DNA of 7,195 bases from Pseudomonadota bacterium (GCA_022572335.1 JACZWD010000139.1:1-7195), one strand, 5' to 3'; numbered from the stretch's first letter, positions 1 to 6,593 are shown. Program-made: numbers and translations. The notes: generated by a model not told the origin, from the letters alone.

Positions 1-859
1 GGTGGCCGGAGAGGGCGTCGAAATAGTCGGCGACACCGGCCAGCGCCGCGGTGAGCTCGTGGTTGGGGCCGCCGGGATTGAGCTTGAGGGGGATCTGGTC
101 CTCGCCGATGAAGAAATGGTTCTGGCCCTGCGCCGTCAACAGGTGCCGGCGCTTGCCGTAGAGCAGACCCAGGTGCGGCCCGTACAGCTTGTACAGGCTG
201 AGGGCGTAGAAATCCGCGTCCAGCGCCTTGACGTCGACGGCCCGGTGGGGCGCGTACGCCACCCCGTCGACGCACACCAATGCGCCCGCCGCGTGGGCCA
301 TCTCGGTGATCCGGGCGGCGTCGTTGAAGACGCCGGTGACGTTGGAACAGTGGCTGAAACAGACCAGCCGCGTGCGTTCGCTCAGCAGGGCCTCCAGGTC
401 GGCCACCTCCAGGCCCGCCGTCGACGGATCGACGCGCCATTCCCGCACCGTGACGCCGGACCCCGCCAGCCGCCGCCAGGCGCCGTTGTTGGCCTCGTGG
501 TCCAGGTTGGTGACGATGAGTTCGTCGCCGGGCCCGAACAGGGGCCGGAGCGCCTGGGCCAGCACGTAGACGTTGGCCGTGGTCGAGGGACCGATGATGA
601 CCTCGTCGGCCTCGGCGTTGATCATCGCCGCCATCAGCCGTTGCCCTTCGGCCATGCGTCCGGCGGCCCGCGCCGAGGCCTCGTAGGGCGCGCCGGGCTG
701 CACCTGGCACTCGGTCATGTAGGCGCGCACCCGGTCGATGACGCCGTCGGGCACGTAGGAGCCGCCGGCGTTCTCGAAGAACGCCCAGGCGCCGGTGCGC
801 TCGTCGCCCAAGGCCGGGAACCGGCGGCGCACGAAGTCGAGGTCGAGCTCGGCCGCCAT
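1..859 (-). CDS. Cysteine desulfurase-like class V aminotransferase (3' end beyond window)
   Basis: PLP-dependent fold-type I enzyme; 286 residues are visible and the reading frame is still open at the left edge. The family usually has about 400 residues, so roughly 120 are missing. Seen: PLP-stacking His121 in TNLDHEAN, SHCSN at 169-173, the pyridine-N-binding Asp198 in VCVDGVAYAPH, Schiff-base Lys224 in SLYKLYGPH, then GQNHFFI and LNPGGPNHEL. This set matches the 'cysteine desulfurase-like' subfamily (TIGR01976 type) better than SufS or IscS. The segment that would hold a catalytic cysteine lies outside the window, so real desulfurase activity cannot be judged. The start is uncertain: ATG at 859 has no clear ribosome site, while an in-frame GTG at 877 has GGGGAA nine bases upstream and would add six residues. 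The gap to the ilvD stop is 25-43 bases on the same strand, so co-transcription is likely. The true substrate is unknown. Confidence 0.88.
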   Translation of the reverse strand, partial: MAAELDLDFVRRRFPALGDERTGAWAFFENAGGSYVPDGVIDRVRAYMTECQVQPGAPYEASARAAGRMAEGQRLMAAMINAEADEVIIGPSTTANVYVLAQALRPLFGPGDELIVTNLDHEANNGAWRRLAGSGVTVREWRVDPSTAGLEVADLEALLSERTRLVCFSHCSNVTGVFNDAARITEMAHAAGALVCVDGVAYAPHRAVDVKALDADFYALSLYKLYGPHLGLLYGKRRHLLTAQGQNHFFIGEDQIPLKLNPGGPNHELTAALAGVADYFDALSGH

Positions 860-902
860 GGCGCCGGTGCCGGGCACGGCTGCGCGTTCCCCGCCCGTTT
901 CC

Positions 903-2621
903 TCAGATATCGGCGTAGCAGTGGCTCTCCGCCCCGGCGCCCGGGTGGGTGACCGCGCCCTTGGCGGCGGTGCCGACGGTCTGGGCGTAGCGCCAGATGG
1001 CGCCCGACCGGTAATCGGTCTGGCGCGGCGTCCACGCCTTGCGCCGCTCGTCCAGTTCGGCCTGGGAGAGGTCGACGTCCACGGTGCCGGCCTCGGCGTC
1101 GATGCGCAGCACGTCGCCGTCGCGGATCAGGGCGATGGGCCCGCCCACCGCCGCCTCGGGGCAGACGTGGCCGACGCACAGGCCCCGGGTGCCGCCGGAG
1201 AACCGCCCGTCGGTGATCAGCGCCACCTTGGCGCCCATGTCCTGGCCCGAGAGCACCGCCGTGGTCGACAGCATCTCGCGCATGCCGGGGCCGCCGCGCG
1301 GGCCCTCGTAGCGGATGACCAGCACGTCGCCGTCTTCGTATGCGTGCTTCACCACGGCTTCGAAGCATTCCTCCTCGGTGTCGAAGATGCGGGCCGGCCC
1401 GGTATGGGCCAGGTGCTTGAGCCCCGCCACCTTGACCACGGCGCCGTCCGGCGCCAGCGAGCCGCGCAAACCGACCACGCCGCCGCTCGGCGACAGGGGA
1501 TTGGAGACCGGCCGGATGACGTCCTGGTCCTCGCGCAGGACCGTGTGCTCGAGGTTCTCGGCCATGGTCCGGCCGGTCACCGTCAGGCAGTCGCCGTGCA
1601 GATGGCCGCCGTCGAGCAGGGTCTTCATCAGCGCCTGCACGCCGCCGGCCTCCCACATGTCCTTGGCCACGTACCGCCCGCCGGGCTTGAGGTCGGCGAT
1701 ATAGGGGGTTTTGCGGGAGATGTCGCAGACGTCCATCATGTCGAAGTCGATGCCGGCCTCGTTGGCCATGGCCGGCAGGTGCAGGGCGGCGTTGGTGGAC
1801 CCGCCCGTGGCGGCGACGACGACGGCGGCGTTCTCCAGGGCCTCCCGGGTGACGATGTCGCGCGGCCGGATGCCCCGGGCCAGCAGCTCCATGACCTGCT
1901 CGCCGGATTGCTCGGCGAAGGCGTCCCGGGATTCATAAGGCGCCGGCGCCCCGGCCGAGCCGGGCAGGGCCAGGCCGACGGCCTCGGACACGCAGGCCAT
2001 GGTGTTGGCCGTGAACTGGCCGCCGCAGGACCCGGCGGACGGGCAGGCGACGGCTTCGAGCTCGTGCAGGGTCGCCAGGTCCATCTTGCCGGCGGCGTGC
2101 TCGCCTACCGCCTCGAACACGTCGACCACGGTGACGTCTCTGTTGCGGAACCGTCCGGGCAGGATGGAGCCGCCGTACAGGAATACGGAAGGGACGTTGA
2201 GCCTGAGCATGGCCATCATCAGGCCGGGCAGGGTCTTGTCGCAGCCGGCGACGCCGACCAGGGCGTCGTAGCAGTGCCCGCGCATGGTGAGCTCGACGGA
2301 ATCGGCGATGACCTCGCGGCTGACCAGGGACGACTTCATGCCCTGGTGGCCCATGGCGATGCCGTCGGTGACGGTGATCGTGGTGAACTCGCGCGGCGTG
2401 CCCCCGGCCGCCTTGACGCCCTGCTTGACCACCTTGGCCTGGCGCGACAGGGAGATGTTGCACGGCGCGGTCTCGTTCCAGCTGGTGACGACGCCGATCA
2501 GCGGCCGGTGGATGTCCGCTTCCGTCATCCCCATCGCATGGTAGAACGAACGGTGCGGCGCCCGCTCCGGCCCCTCGGTGACGTGGCGGCTGGGCAGCTT
2601 GCTCTTGTCGAACGCCTGCAT
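903..2621 (-). CDS. ilvD: Dihydroxy-acid dehydratase
   Basis: Converts 2,3-dihydroxy-isovalerate and 2,3-dihydroxy-3-methylvalerate into the 2-keto acid precursors of valine and isoleucine; cytoplasmic Fe-S enzyme. The 572-residue length is normal for the family. Seen: Cys54 (TAPCNISL), Cys127 with the Mg-site lysine in GCDKTLPG (Lys129), and Cys199 in ACPSAGSCGGQFTANTM, the three cysteines known to ligate the cluster. The C-terminal domain has TDGRFSGGTRG at 470-480, whose Ser475 is the expected catalytic base. The protein ends HCYADI. The start ATG at 2621 is preceded by GGGAGGAGG six bases upstream, a very strong ribosome site. The Fe-S cluster type (2Fe-2S or 4Fe-4S) cannot be told by eye. 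No ilv attenuator or leader peptide is visible in the 42 or so bases of predicted leader. Confidence 0.97.
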   Translation of the reverse strand: MQAFDKSKLPSRHVTEGPERAPHRSFYHAMGMTEADIHRPLIGVVTSWNETAPCNISLSRQAKVVKQGVKAAGGTPREFTTITVTDGIAMGHQGMKSSLVSREVIADSVELTMRGHCYDALVGVAGCDKTLPGLMMAMLRLNVPSVFLYGGSILPGRFRNRDVTVVDVFEAVGEHAAGKMDLATLHELEAVACPSAGSCGGQFTANTMACVSEAVGLALPGSAGAPAPYESRDAFAEQSGEQVMELLARGIRPRDIVTREALENAAVVVAATGGSTNAALHLPAMANEAGIDFDMMDVCDISRKTPYIADLKPGGRYVAKDMWEAGGVQALMKTLLDGGHLHGDCLTVTGRTMAENLEHTVLREDQDVIRPVSNPLSPSGGVVGLRGSLAPDGAVVKVAGLKHLAHTGPARIFDTEEECFEAVVKHAYEDGDVLVIRYEGPRGGPGMREMLSTTAVLSGQDMGAKVALITDGRFSGGTRGLCVGHVCPEAAVGGPIALIRDGDVLRIDAEAGTVDVDLSQAELDERRKAWTPRQTDYRSGAIWRYAQTVGTAAKGAVTHPGAGAESHCYADI

Positions 2622-2669
2622 GGGTGCCTCCTCCCGGTTACGGCGTGTATTTCAGCGGCTTGGGTAATG

Positions 2670-2699
2670 ATTATCGGGCGCGCGCCGCGCGCGCAACAA
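2670..2699 (-). promoter_or_regulatory. Candidate ilvD promoter with alternating C/G spacer
   Basis: On the minus strand GATAAT (2675-2670, five of six bases match TATAAT) lies 18 bases after TTGTTG (2699-2694, only three of six match). The spacer is almost wholly the tract GCGCGCGCCGCGCGCGC (2678-2694). Transcription would start near 2663, giving a leader of about 42 bases to ilvD. The weak -35 suggests an activator or another sigma preference; this is inference from sequence only. Confidence 0.35.
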
Positions 2700-2760
2700 A
2701 GATCGGGCCGGTGCGTGCGTGGTGCCGCCGGGTGGGCTTTCCAGGGCGCCATAGGCCCTG

Positions 2761-2808
2761 TGGACAAATTCCGCATTTGCCGGTATTCACCGACCGATCG
2801 AGCGGTCG
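2761..2808 (+). promoter_or_regulatory. Candidate promoter and operator of the VOC gene
   Basis: TGGACA (2761-2766, five of six match TTGACA) is followed after exactly 17 bases by TATTCA (2784-2789, three of six). The interrupted palindrome CGACCG-N6-CGGTCG (2791-2796 and 2803-2808) starts two bases after the -10, so it would cover the predicted start near 2796. Perfect 6-bp arms with a 6-bp centre resemble operators of dimeric helix-turn-helix repressors such as TetR or MarR types. No regulator gene is in the window, so the binding protein is unknown. Confidence 0.4.
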
Positions 2809-2854
2809 CGCAAATCATGTCACCGACGCCGGTTGCTCAAGGGAGGGAGAGGCC

Positions 2855-3316
2855 ATGCTGAACATCACCCACGTGGACCATCTGGGTATTCGCATCAGCG
2901 ACCTGGAACGGTCGCGCAGGTTCTACCAGCGGCTCGGCTTCCGGTTCGTCCGGGATGCCGGATTCCGCGAGGGGCACCCGGTCATCATGAGGCACCCGGG
3001 CGGAGTCGTCGTCAACCTGCTGGGTCCGAGCACCAAGGATACGGGCACCAACATTCTCATGGACGTCGACGCGAAGTACTCGGGCTATACCCATGCGGCG
3101 TTGCGCGTCGAGTCCATCGAAGTGGCCATAGCCGCCCTGGAAGGGATGGGCATAGAAATTACCGGCGGTCCCTTCCGCTTCACCGGCGACATGGTATCCA
3201 TGTTCATCCGCGACCCCGACCGCAACGTCATAGAACTTACCGAACACGGTGGACAGGACCTGGAGCCCGGTTACGGTCAGGAACAGGATTTCAGCGGCTA
3301 CACGTCGCACCCCTGA
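2855..3316 (+). CDS. VOC (glyoxalase/bleomycin-resistance fold) family protein
   Basis: Single-module VOC protein of 153 residues with two beta-alpha-beta-beta-beta repeats. Seen: HVDHLGIRISDLERSRRFY at 6-24 (first-repeat His9), HAALRVESIEVAIAALEGMG at 80-99 (second-repeat His80) and DPDRNVIELTEH at 120-131 (Glu127). Those three sit where metal ligands of glyoxalase I-like proteins normally are. The position that often carries the other Glu appears to be Asn54 (VVVNLLG), so metal binding may differ from lactoylglutathione lyase. I chose ATG 2855 because GGGAGGGAGAGG lies just upstream and the VOC fold begins at once; the open frame back to 2624 is non-coding. It is transcribed alone, divergent from ilvD and convergent with the DUF2927 gene. 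The substrate cannot be inferred; candidates include thiol-adduct lyase, dioxygenase-like or drug-binding roles. Confidence 0.88.
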   Translation: MLNITHVDHLGIRISDLERSRRFYQRLGFRFVRDAGFREGHPVIMRHPGGVVVNLLGPSTKDTGTNILMDVDAKYSGYTHAALRVESIEVAIAALEGMGIEITGGPFRFTGDMVSMFIRDPDRNVIELTEHGGQDLEPGYGQEQDFSGYTSHP

Positions 3317-3336
3317 ACTCCCGCTTTTTCTTAAGG

Positions 3337-3376
3337 CCTTAGGCCCCTAAAAGCCTGAGGGGTGCGGGGCCTTAGG
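3337..3376. other. Imperfect hairpin between convergent genes
   Basis: CCTTAGGCCCC (3337-3347) pairs with GGGGCCTTAGG (3366-3376) over 11 positions with one T-T mismatch and an 18-base loop. GGCCTTAGG also occurs as a direct repeat (3335-3343 and 3368-3376). A competing inner stem CCCCT/AGGGG exists at 3344-3348 and 3358-3362. No T-run follows on either strand, so it is not a classical Rho-independent terminator. Its place, 20 bases past the VOC stop and downstream of the DUF2927 stop, suits a two-way transcript end or RNA-stabilising structure. Confidence 0.45.
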
Positions 3377-3538
3377 GCGCCTTGGAAAGCCGGCGCGGCA
3401 GCGCTTGGCGCAAGACGGATTTGCCGAGATGACGAAGCGAACCCTGAATTCTTGATTGGCGGTACATTGGTGACTGTGGCCCCTGCGACGGGCCCGGTCC
3501 GGCGGGCATGGCGAAGCCGCGGGCGCGAGCCGGGCGGC

Positions 3539-4375
3539 CTAGCGCTGATAGAGGGCCTCCACGCCCCGTTCGCGCACGGCCTTGACCAGCTCGGGGATGA
3601 TCTCGCGGGCGATCTCCATGGCGTCTTCGCGCTTCATGCCCCGCTCGATGCGCGGATCGTAAAGGGTGCGGAGGATGATCTTGTCGTTGACGGACAGATA
3701 GTCCAGCTTCGCGCCGTCGGGGCTGAAAACGGACGGCTGAACCACGTCGGAGTCGGCGAACAGGCCGAGCGCCCGCGTCATCAGCCTGACGAAGCAATGG
3801 CGCGTCTCGGCTTCGGACAGGTCGTCCACAATGCCGATGGCCGCGAACAGATCGTCTGCGTCATCCTGTTGAAGGTCCAGACCCCCAGCCACAAAACATA
3901 AGTAGTACTTCAATGATTCTGCATCCAAATTTTCTCGCCGCCCGAGGGGATCAAGCTCGTCCCTCGAGAGCATGGATACATTAAAATTTGCGTCAAACCC
4001 GGGCTCTTCCTGATTTTTCTCGTGGATGTATATGCGAAGATTGGTCAGACAGGAGAGATCGCGGAACACGCGCTCGACATGGTCTCTGTAAGGGTACGGC
4101 GTTCCGACAAAGTCAATGCGGATTGGTCCGGCCCATTTGTGGACGGCATTCATCACACGGCGAGACTTATGGTGGCGGAACACGGTGAGATCGAACTTGG
4201 TGACGAGCCGCCCGGGCTCGGCAACGGTCTCTGTGGTTGTGGACCGCGGGCAGACCAATTCCGGGTCGACGCCGGCATGGGACGGAGGGGAAACCGCAGA
4301 CAGTCCCCCGGCCACCGCCGCCATGGCCGCCGCGGCCACCCAGGGCCGATTCAGTTTGTGAATCCGTGCCGACAT
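3539..4375 (-). CDS. Secreted DUF2927-domain protein
   Basis: Protein of 278 residues, function unknown. An N-terminal signal peptide is clear: basic MSARIHKLNR, a hydrophobic stretch PWVAAAAMAAVAGGL, then a likely signal peptidase I site SHA|GV after residue 34, so it is periplasmic or secreted. The rest matches the DUF2927 pattern: HKWAGPIRIDFVG at 79-91, a middle helix VFRDLSCLTNLRIYI at 103-117, ANFNVSML at 129-136, and the C-terminal block HCFVRLMTRALGLFADSD at 193-210 with SVFSP, then LRTLYDPRIERGM at 235-247. The family often has acidic residues after the conserved Cys; here the sequence is CFVRL, a possible divergence. ATG 4375 was chosen over the open frame to 4552 because the signal peptide begins there. 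The ribosome site is weak (GAG about 12 bases upstream). The 5' half is AT-richer than the neighbours: about 47% GC by hand count over 3901-4020. Confidence 0.82.
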   Translation of the reverse strand: MSARIHKLNRPWVAAAAMAAVAGGLSAVSPPSHAGVDPELVCPRSTTTETVAEPGRLVTKFDLTVFRHHKSRRVMNAVHKWAGPIRIDFVGTPYPYRDHVERVFRDLSCLTNLRIYIHEKNQEEPGFDANFNVSMLSRDELDPLGRRENLDAESLKYYLCFVAGGLDLQQDDADDLFAAIGIVDDLSEAETRHCFVRLMTRALGLFADSDVVQPSVFSPDGAKLDYLSVNDKIILRTLYDPRIERGMKREDAMEIAREIIPELVKAVRERGVEALYQR

Positions 4376-4587
4376 CGCGGGCCTGAGCTCACATATGCAA
4401 AGCGGGAAAATTAACACAATGCACGTCGTAACGGTAGAACAGTCTCCGTTTCGGCCCGGCGCATGCTGTGAACGATTGCTCCGGCGGGGGTCTTTTCTGT
4501 CCGCTGTATCAGGCCCCATCCGGTGGTCACGCTCGTCTTCCACCTTCCACAACGTGATCTGGAACCGATCGTTTCTTTTCTGACGCC
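4376..4587. other. Intergenic region upstream of the DUF2927 gene
   Basis: These 212 bases separate the peptidoglycan-binding gene's stop from the DUF2927 start. I see no coding signal, no hairpin terminator with a T-run, and no convincing sigma-70 promoter; the best pair on the minus strand (TTGTGT, 18 bases, TATGTG) matches only three of six bases in each box. The frame is open across it, but the translated product has no recognisable features. Confidence 0.4.
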
Positions 4588-5080
4588 TTATTTTCCCCCC
4601 TTTAGTCTGGAGAGCTCCGCCTCAATCTTTTTCCGCTCCTCTACCAGGCCGATCTTCTCGTTGACGATAATCAACGCGACAAAAGGGTTCGAGGCCTCCC
4701 CTGCCCGGCGCATGAGGAATTCCACACCCTTTATCCTCTCGTTGATCCTCTTTAGCTCGGATTTCAGGTCCTTGATCCGTTGGGAATCCTCCTGACTTGG
4801 TTTCGGCCCTTCCCGCTTTTCTGCGCTTGCCAAGCGCAAAGCGTCGTTCATGGCGCGCTCGGTTGCGTGGCCGCGTTGCATGACGCCGTCCACTCGCAGC
4901 CCGTTGGCGTGCTGAAAGCGCCTTATGCCGTCGAACATCGTCCGGTCCGCATAGGGCGTCATGCCGTAGTCGGGCACGTCATAAACCCATGCGGTTGAGG
5001 GCCCGCTTGACGTTGAGCACGTCGGCGGGACGGGCGCGGGTCTGGCTGACCACTTGCCTGAGGGTGAAGAAGGGAGGCAT
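4588..5080 (-). pseudogene. Peptidoglycan-binding domain / coiled-coil protein, frameshifted
   Basis: Two adjoining frames together make one protein of about 163 residues. The N-terminal frame starts at ATG 5080, with AGGAGA seven bases upstream, and reads RARPADVLNVKRALNRMG before TGA at 4979-4981. The next frame continues at once with YDVPDYGMTPYADR, MFDGIRRFQHANGLRVDGVM and TERAMN. This is the pattern of alphaproteobacterial peptidoglycan-binding (PG_binding_1-like) modules, where LGxYxxPxxGxTPYPD is followed by LFDGIRxFQ. The family spacing implies two missing bases near 4982-4984; one extra T is the alternative. The C-terminal 70 residues are charged heptad-like helices (RIKDLKSELKRINERIKG and EERKKIEAELSRLKGG), a probable coiled coil. 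No signal peptide is seen. There are no other stops, so the lesion is recent or a sequence error. Restart at GTG 4977, one base after the TGA, is possible but would split the domain. Confidence 0.7.
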
Positions 5081-5204
5081 GGGAAATCTCCTGGTAAGCG
5101 CCGATCACGGCAAACCGTCCCAAAGAAAGCCCGCCCGGAACGGCCAATCCGGATTTCGGATCGATGGGGTTGGCCATCCGCGCCGCGTATAAAACGACAT
5201 CGCC

Positions 5205-5233
5205 GTTAAAAGATATTCTTACATTACTGTCAA
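5205..5233 (-). promoter_or_regulatory. Sigma-70-like promoter of the peptidoglycan-binding gene
   Basis: On the minus strand a perfect TTGACA (5233-5228) is followed after 17 bases by TTTAAC (5210-5205, four of six match TATAAT). The area is markedly AT-rich against its surroundings. Transcription would start near 5198, leaving a leader of about 118 bases before ATG 5080. This gives the gene its own promoter, apart from the GFA gene upstream. Confidence 0.55.
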
Positions 5234-5263
5234 GCAATGCTTACATATAGGCACGCCAATGAA

Positions 5264-5330
5264 CTCCCTGCGCCCTGGAAATCGCGCGCGGCGGGGCCTG
5301 GCGCAAGCCAGTTTCACTGGGATGAGGGAG
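5264..5330. other. Cluster of nested short inverted repeats
   Basis: Between the GFA stop and the next promoter lie CTCCCT/AGGGAG (5264-5269 and 5325-5330), TGCGCC/GGCGCA (5269-5274 and 5300-5305), CTGGC-GCAA-GCCAG (5298-5311) and CCAGT-TTC-ACTGG (5308-5320). Some are mutually exclusive. Without a T-run this is not a clear terminator; it could be the structured 3' end of the xth-GFA transcript. Confidence 0.25.
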
Positions 5331-5357
5331 CGTACCCCGGACCTGTGATTGTTGGGA

Positions 5358-5765
5358 TCAGCCCTCGCCGCGCTCCCCCCGGTGCCGCGGCAGGCCGTCG
5401 TCCATGGTGAGCCAGGCGACCTGGCTGGAGGCCCAGATGTGGTCGACGGGGGTGACCGCGTCCGGGTCGTCCAGGCTGCCCACGGTGACGTCCACCTGGT
5501 GGGCGCTTTCCGCGTGGCGGAAGGTGAGCTGGCTGCCGCAGGCCGGGCAGAAGCCGCGCCCGGCCTTCTCCGTGGCACGGTAGACGCGCGCCTCGCCCCT
5601 GGTGAAGGCGAAGGCGTCGGTGGGGAAGGCGACCCAGGTGACGAAGGGCGCGCCGCTCGCCTTGCGGCACAGGCCGCAATGGCAGTGGGTGACCACCAGG
5701 GGCTCGCCGGCGGCCCGGTAGCGCACGGCGCCGCACAGGCAGCCGCCGGTGAATTCGCGTTCCAT
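5358..5765 (-). CDS. GFA-family zinc-binding protein
   Basis: Protein of 135 residues with the zinc-binding cysteine pattern of the GFA/CENP-V family: GGCLCGAVRY (Cys9, Cys11), THCHCGLCRK (Cys28, Cys30, Cys33) and GFCPACGSQL (Cys73, Cys76). All seven expected cysteines are present, so the fold should be intact and bind two zinc ions. The family is named after a glutathione-dependent formaldehyde-activating enzyme, but most members have no proven reaction, so I would not call it a formaldehyde enzyme. It is cytoplasmic, with no signal peptide. ATG 5765 has AGGAGG five bases upstream, and that ribosome site overlaps the xth stop codon; the gene gap is 9 bases. Translation is therefore probably coupled to xth. 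The C-terminal tail is Arg/Gly-rich. Confidence 0.93.
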   Translation of the reverse strand: MEREFTGGCLCGAVRYRAAGEPLVVTHCHCGLCRKASGAPFVTWVAFPTDAFAFTRGEARVYRATEKAGRGFCPACGSQLTFRHAESAHQVDVTVGSLDDPDAVTPVDHIWASSQVAWLTMDDGLPRHRGERGEG

Positions 5766-5774
5766 GGTTGCCTC

Positions 5775-6548
5775 CTATTCGCCGAGCTCGCACCACACCG
5801 GGGTGTGGTCGGACGCCTTCTCGCGGCCCCTTGGGGTGCGGTCGATGCCGCACGCCTGAAGCCGGTCGGCGGCCTGGGGCGAGAGCAGCAGATGGTCGAT
5901 GCGCAGGCCGTGGTCGCGCGCCCAGGCGCCGGCCCGGTAGTCCCACCAGGTGTAGCGGCCGGTCTCGCCGGTCAGGGCGCGGAAGGCGTCGGTCAGGCCG
6001 AGGTGCATGATCCTGCGCAGGGCGGCGCGGGATTCGGCCCGGCACAGGGCGTCGTCCCGCCAGCCTTCGGGGTCGAAGACGTCGCCTTCTTCGGGCGCCA
6101 CGTTGTAGTCGCCGCCGAGCACGAACGCGTCCTCCGTGGCCAGCAGGCCGGGCACGTGGGCGTACAGGCGCTCCATCCACGCCAGCTTGTAGGCGAACTT
6201 GTCCGTGTCCACCGGGTTGCCGTTGGGCAGATAGATGGAGGCGACGCGCACGCCGCCGGTGACCGCCTCGATATAGCGGGCCTGGGCGTCGGCGTCGTCC
6301 CCGGGCAGGGCCGTCCGCACCACCTCGATGGGAAACCTGGAAAGCACGGCGACGCCGTTGTACGTCTTCTGCCCGGCGACGGACACGTTGTATCCCAGTT
6401 CCCCGATCTCAAGCCGCGGGAAGTTCTCGTCGGTGGTCTTGGTCTCTTGCAGGAGCACCACGTCCGGCGCGAAACCCTTCAGCCAGTCGACGAAGACGGG
6501 AAGCCGCGCCTTGATCGAGTTCACGTTCCAGGTGGCGATCCTGACCAT
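5775..6548 (-). CDS. xth: Exodeoxyribonuclease III (AP endonuclease)
   Basis: Cleaves abasic sites and removes 3' blocking groups and 3'-terminal nucleotides in base excision repair; Mg-dependent, cytoplasmic. The 257-residue length is normal. Seen: TWNVNSIKARL at 6-16 (Asn8/Asn10), LQETK with metal-binding Glu35, SIYLPNG at 104-110 (Tyr106), GGDYNVAPE at 145-153 (Asp147, Asn149), WWDYRAGAWARDHGLRIDHLL at 201-221 (Asp218), and SDHTPVW at 246-252 (Asp247, His248). The catalytic set is complete. ATG 6548 was chosen because the fold begins there; GGGG lies five bases upstream. The open frame back to 6605 would translate through a terminator hairpin and is unlikely. The gene is downstream of erpA, behind that terminator, and upstream of the GFA gene. 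Confidence 0.95.
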   Translation of the reverse strand: MVRIATWNVNSIKARLPVFVDWLKGFAPDVVLLQETKTTDENFPRLEIGELGYNVSVAGQKTYNGVAVLSRFPIEVVRTALPGDDADAQARYIEAVTGGVRVASIYLPNGNPVDTDKFAYKLAWMERLYAHVPGLLATEDAFVLGGDYNVAPEEGDVFDPEGWRDDALCRAESRAALRRIMHLGLTDAFRALTGETGRYTWWDYRAGAWARDHGLRIDHLLLSPQAADRLQACGIDRTPRGREKASDHTPVWCELGE

Positions 6549-6569
6549 CCGTACCCCGGCCCGCCCATG

Positions 6570-6593
6570 AAAAAGACCCGCGTCACGCGGGCC
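6570..6593 (-). terminator. Rho-independent terminator after erpA
   Basis: On the minus strand GGCCCGCG (6593-6586) pairs with CGCGGGTC (6582-6575) around a TGA loop: seven Watson-Crick pairs and one G-T pair. It is followed at once by TTTTTC (6574-6569). This is a textbook intrinsic terminator 28 bases past the erpA stop. It ends 21 bases before the xth start, so it also lies within the only possible xth leader. Confidence 0.85.

Noticed and set aside
2624..2854. In-frame upstream extension of the VOC gene
   Set aside because: The extra 77 residues are Arg/Gly-rich without motifs and cross the candidate promoter. ATG 2855 has a strong ribosome site and starts the VOC fold.
795..2861. 688-residue open frame on the plus strand opposite ilvD, with similar long frames at 2-952 and 5349-6602
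   Set aside because: These lie exactly antisense to well-recognised genes in high-GC DNA. Their translations are Gly/Ala/Arg/Val/His-rich with no family motifs and no ribosome sites.
4376..4552. Upstream extension of the DUF2927 gene by 59 residues
   Set aside because: It would bury the signal peptide inside the protein, and the extension has no recognisable sequence.
4979..4991. G GGT TTA heptamer just before the TGA in the peptidoglycan-binding gene, a classic -1 slippery pattern
   Set aside because: The -1 frame stops after seven codons. The frame that continues the protein is +1, and no Shine-Dalgarno-like stimulator of the prfB type is seen before UUA UGA C. An indel is simpler.
4959..5237. 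92-residue frame (TTG start) overlapping the peptidoglycan-binding gene leader
   Set aside because: Its start coincides with the TTGACA box and has no ribosome site. The second half is an out-of-frame shadow of the real gene.
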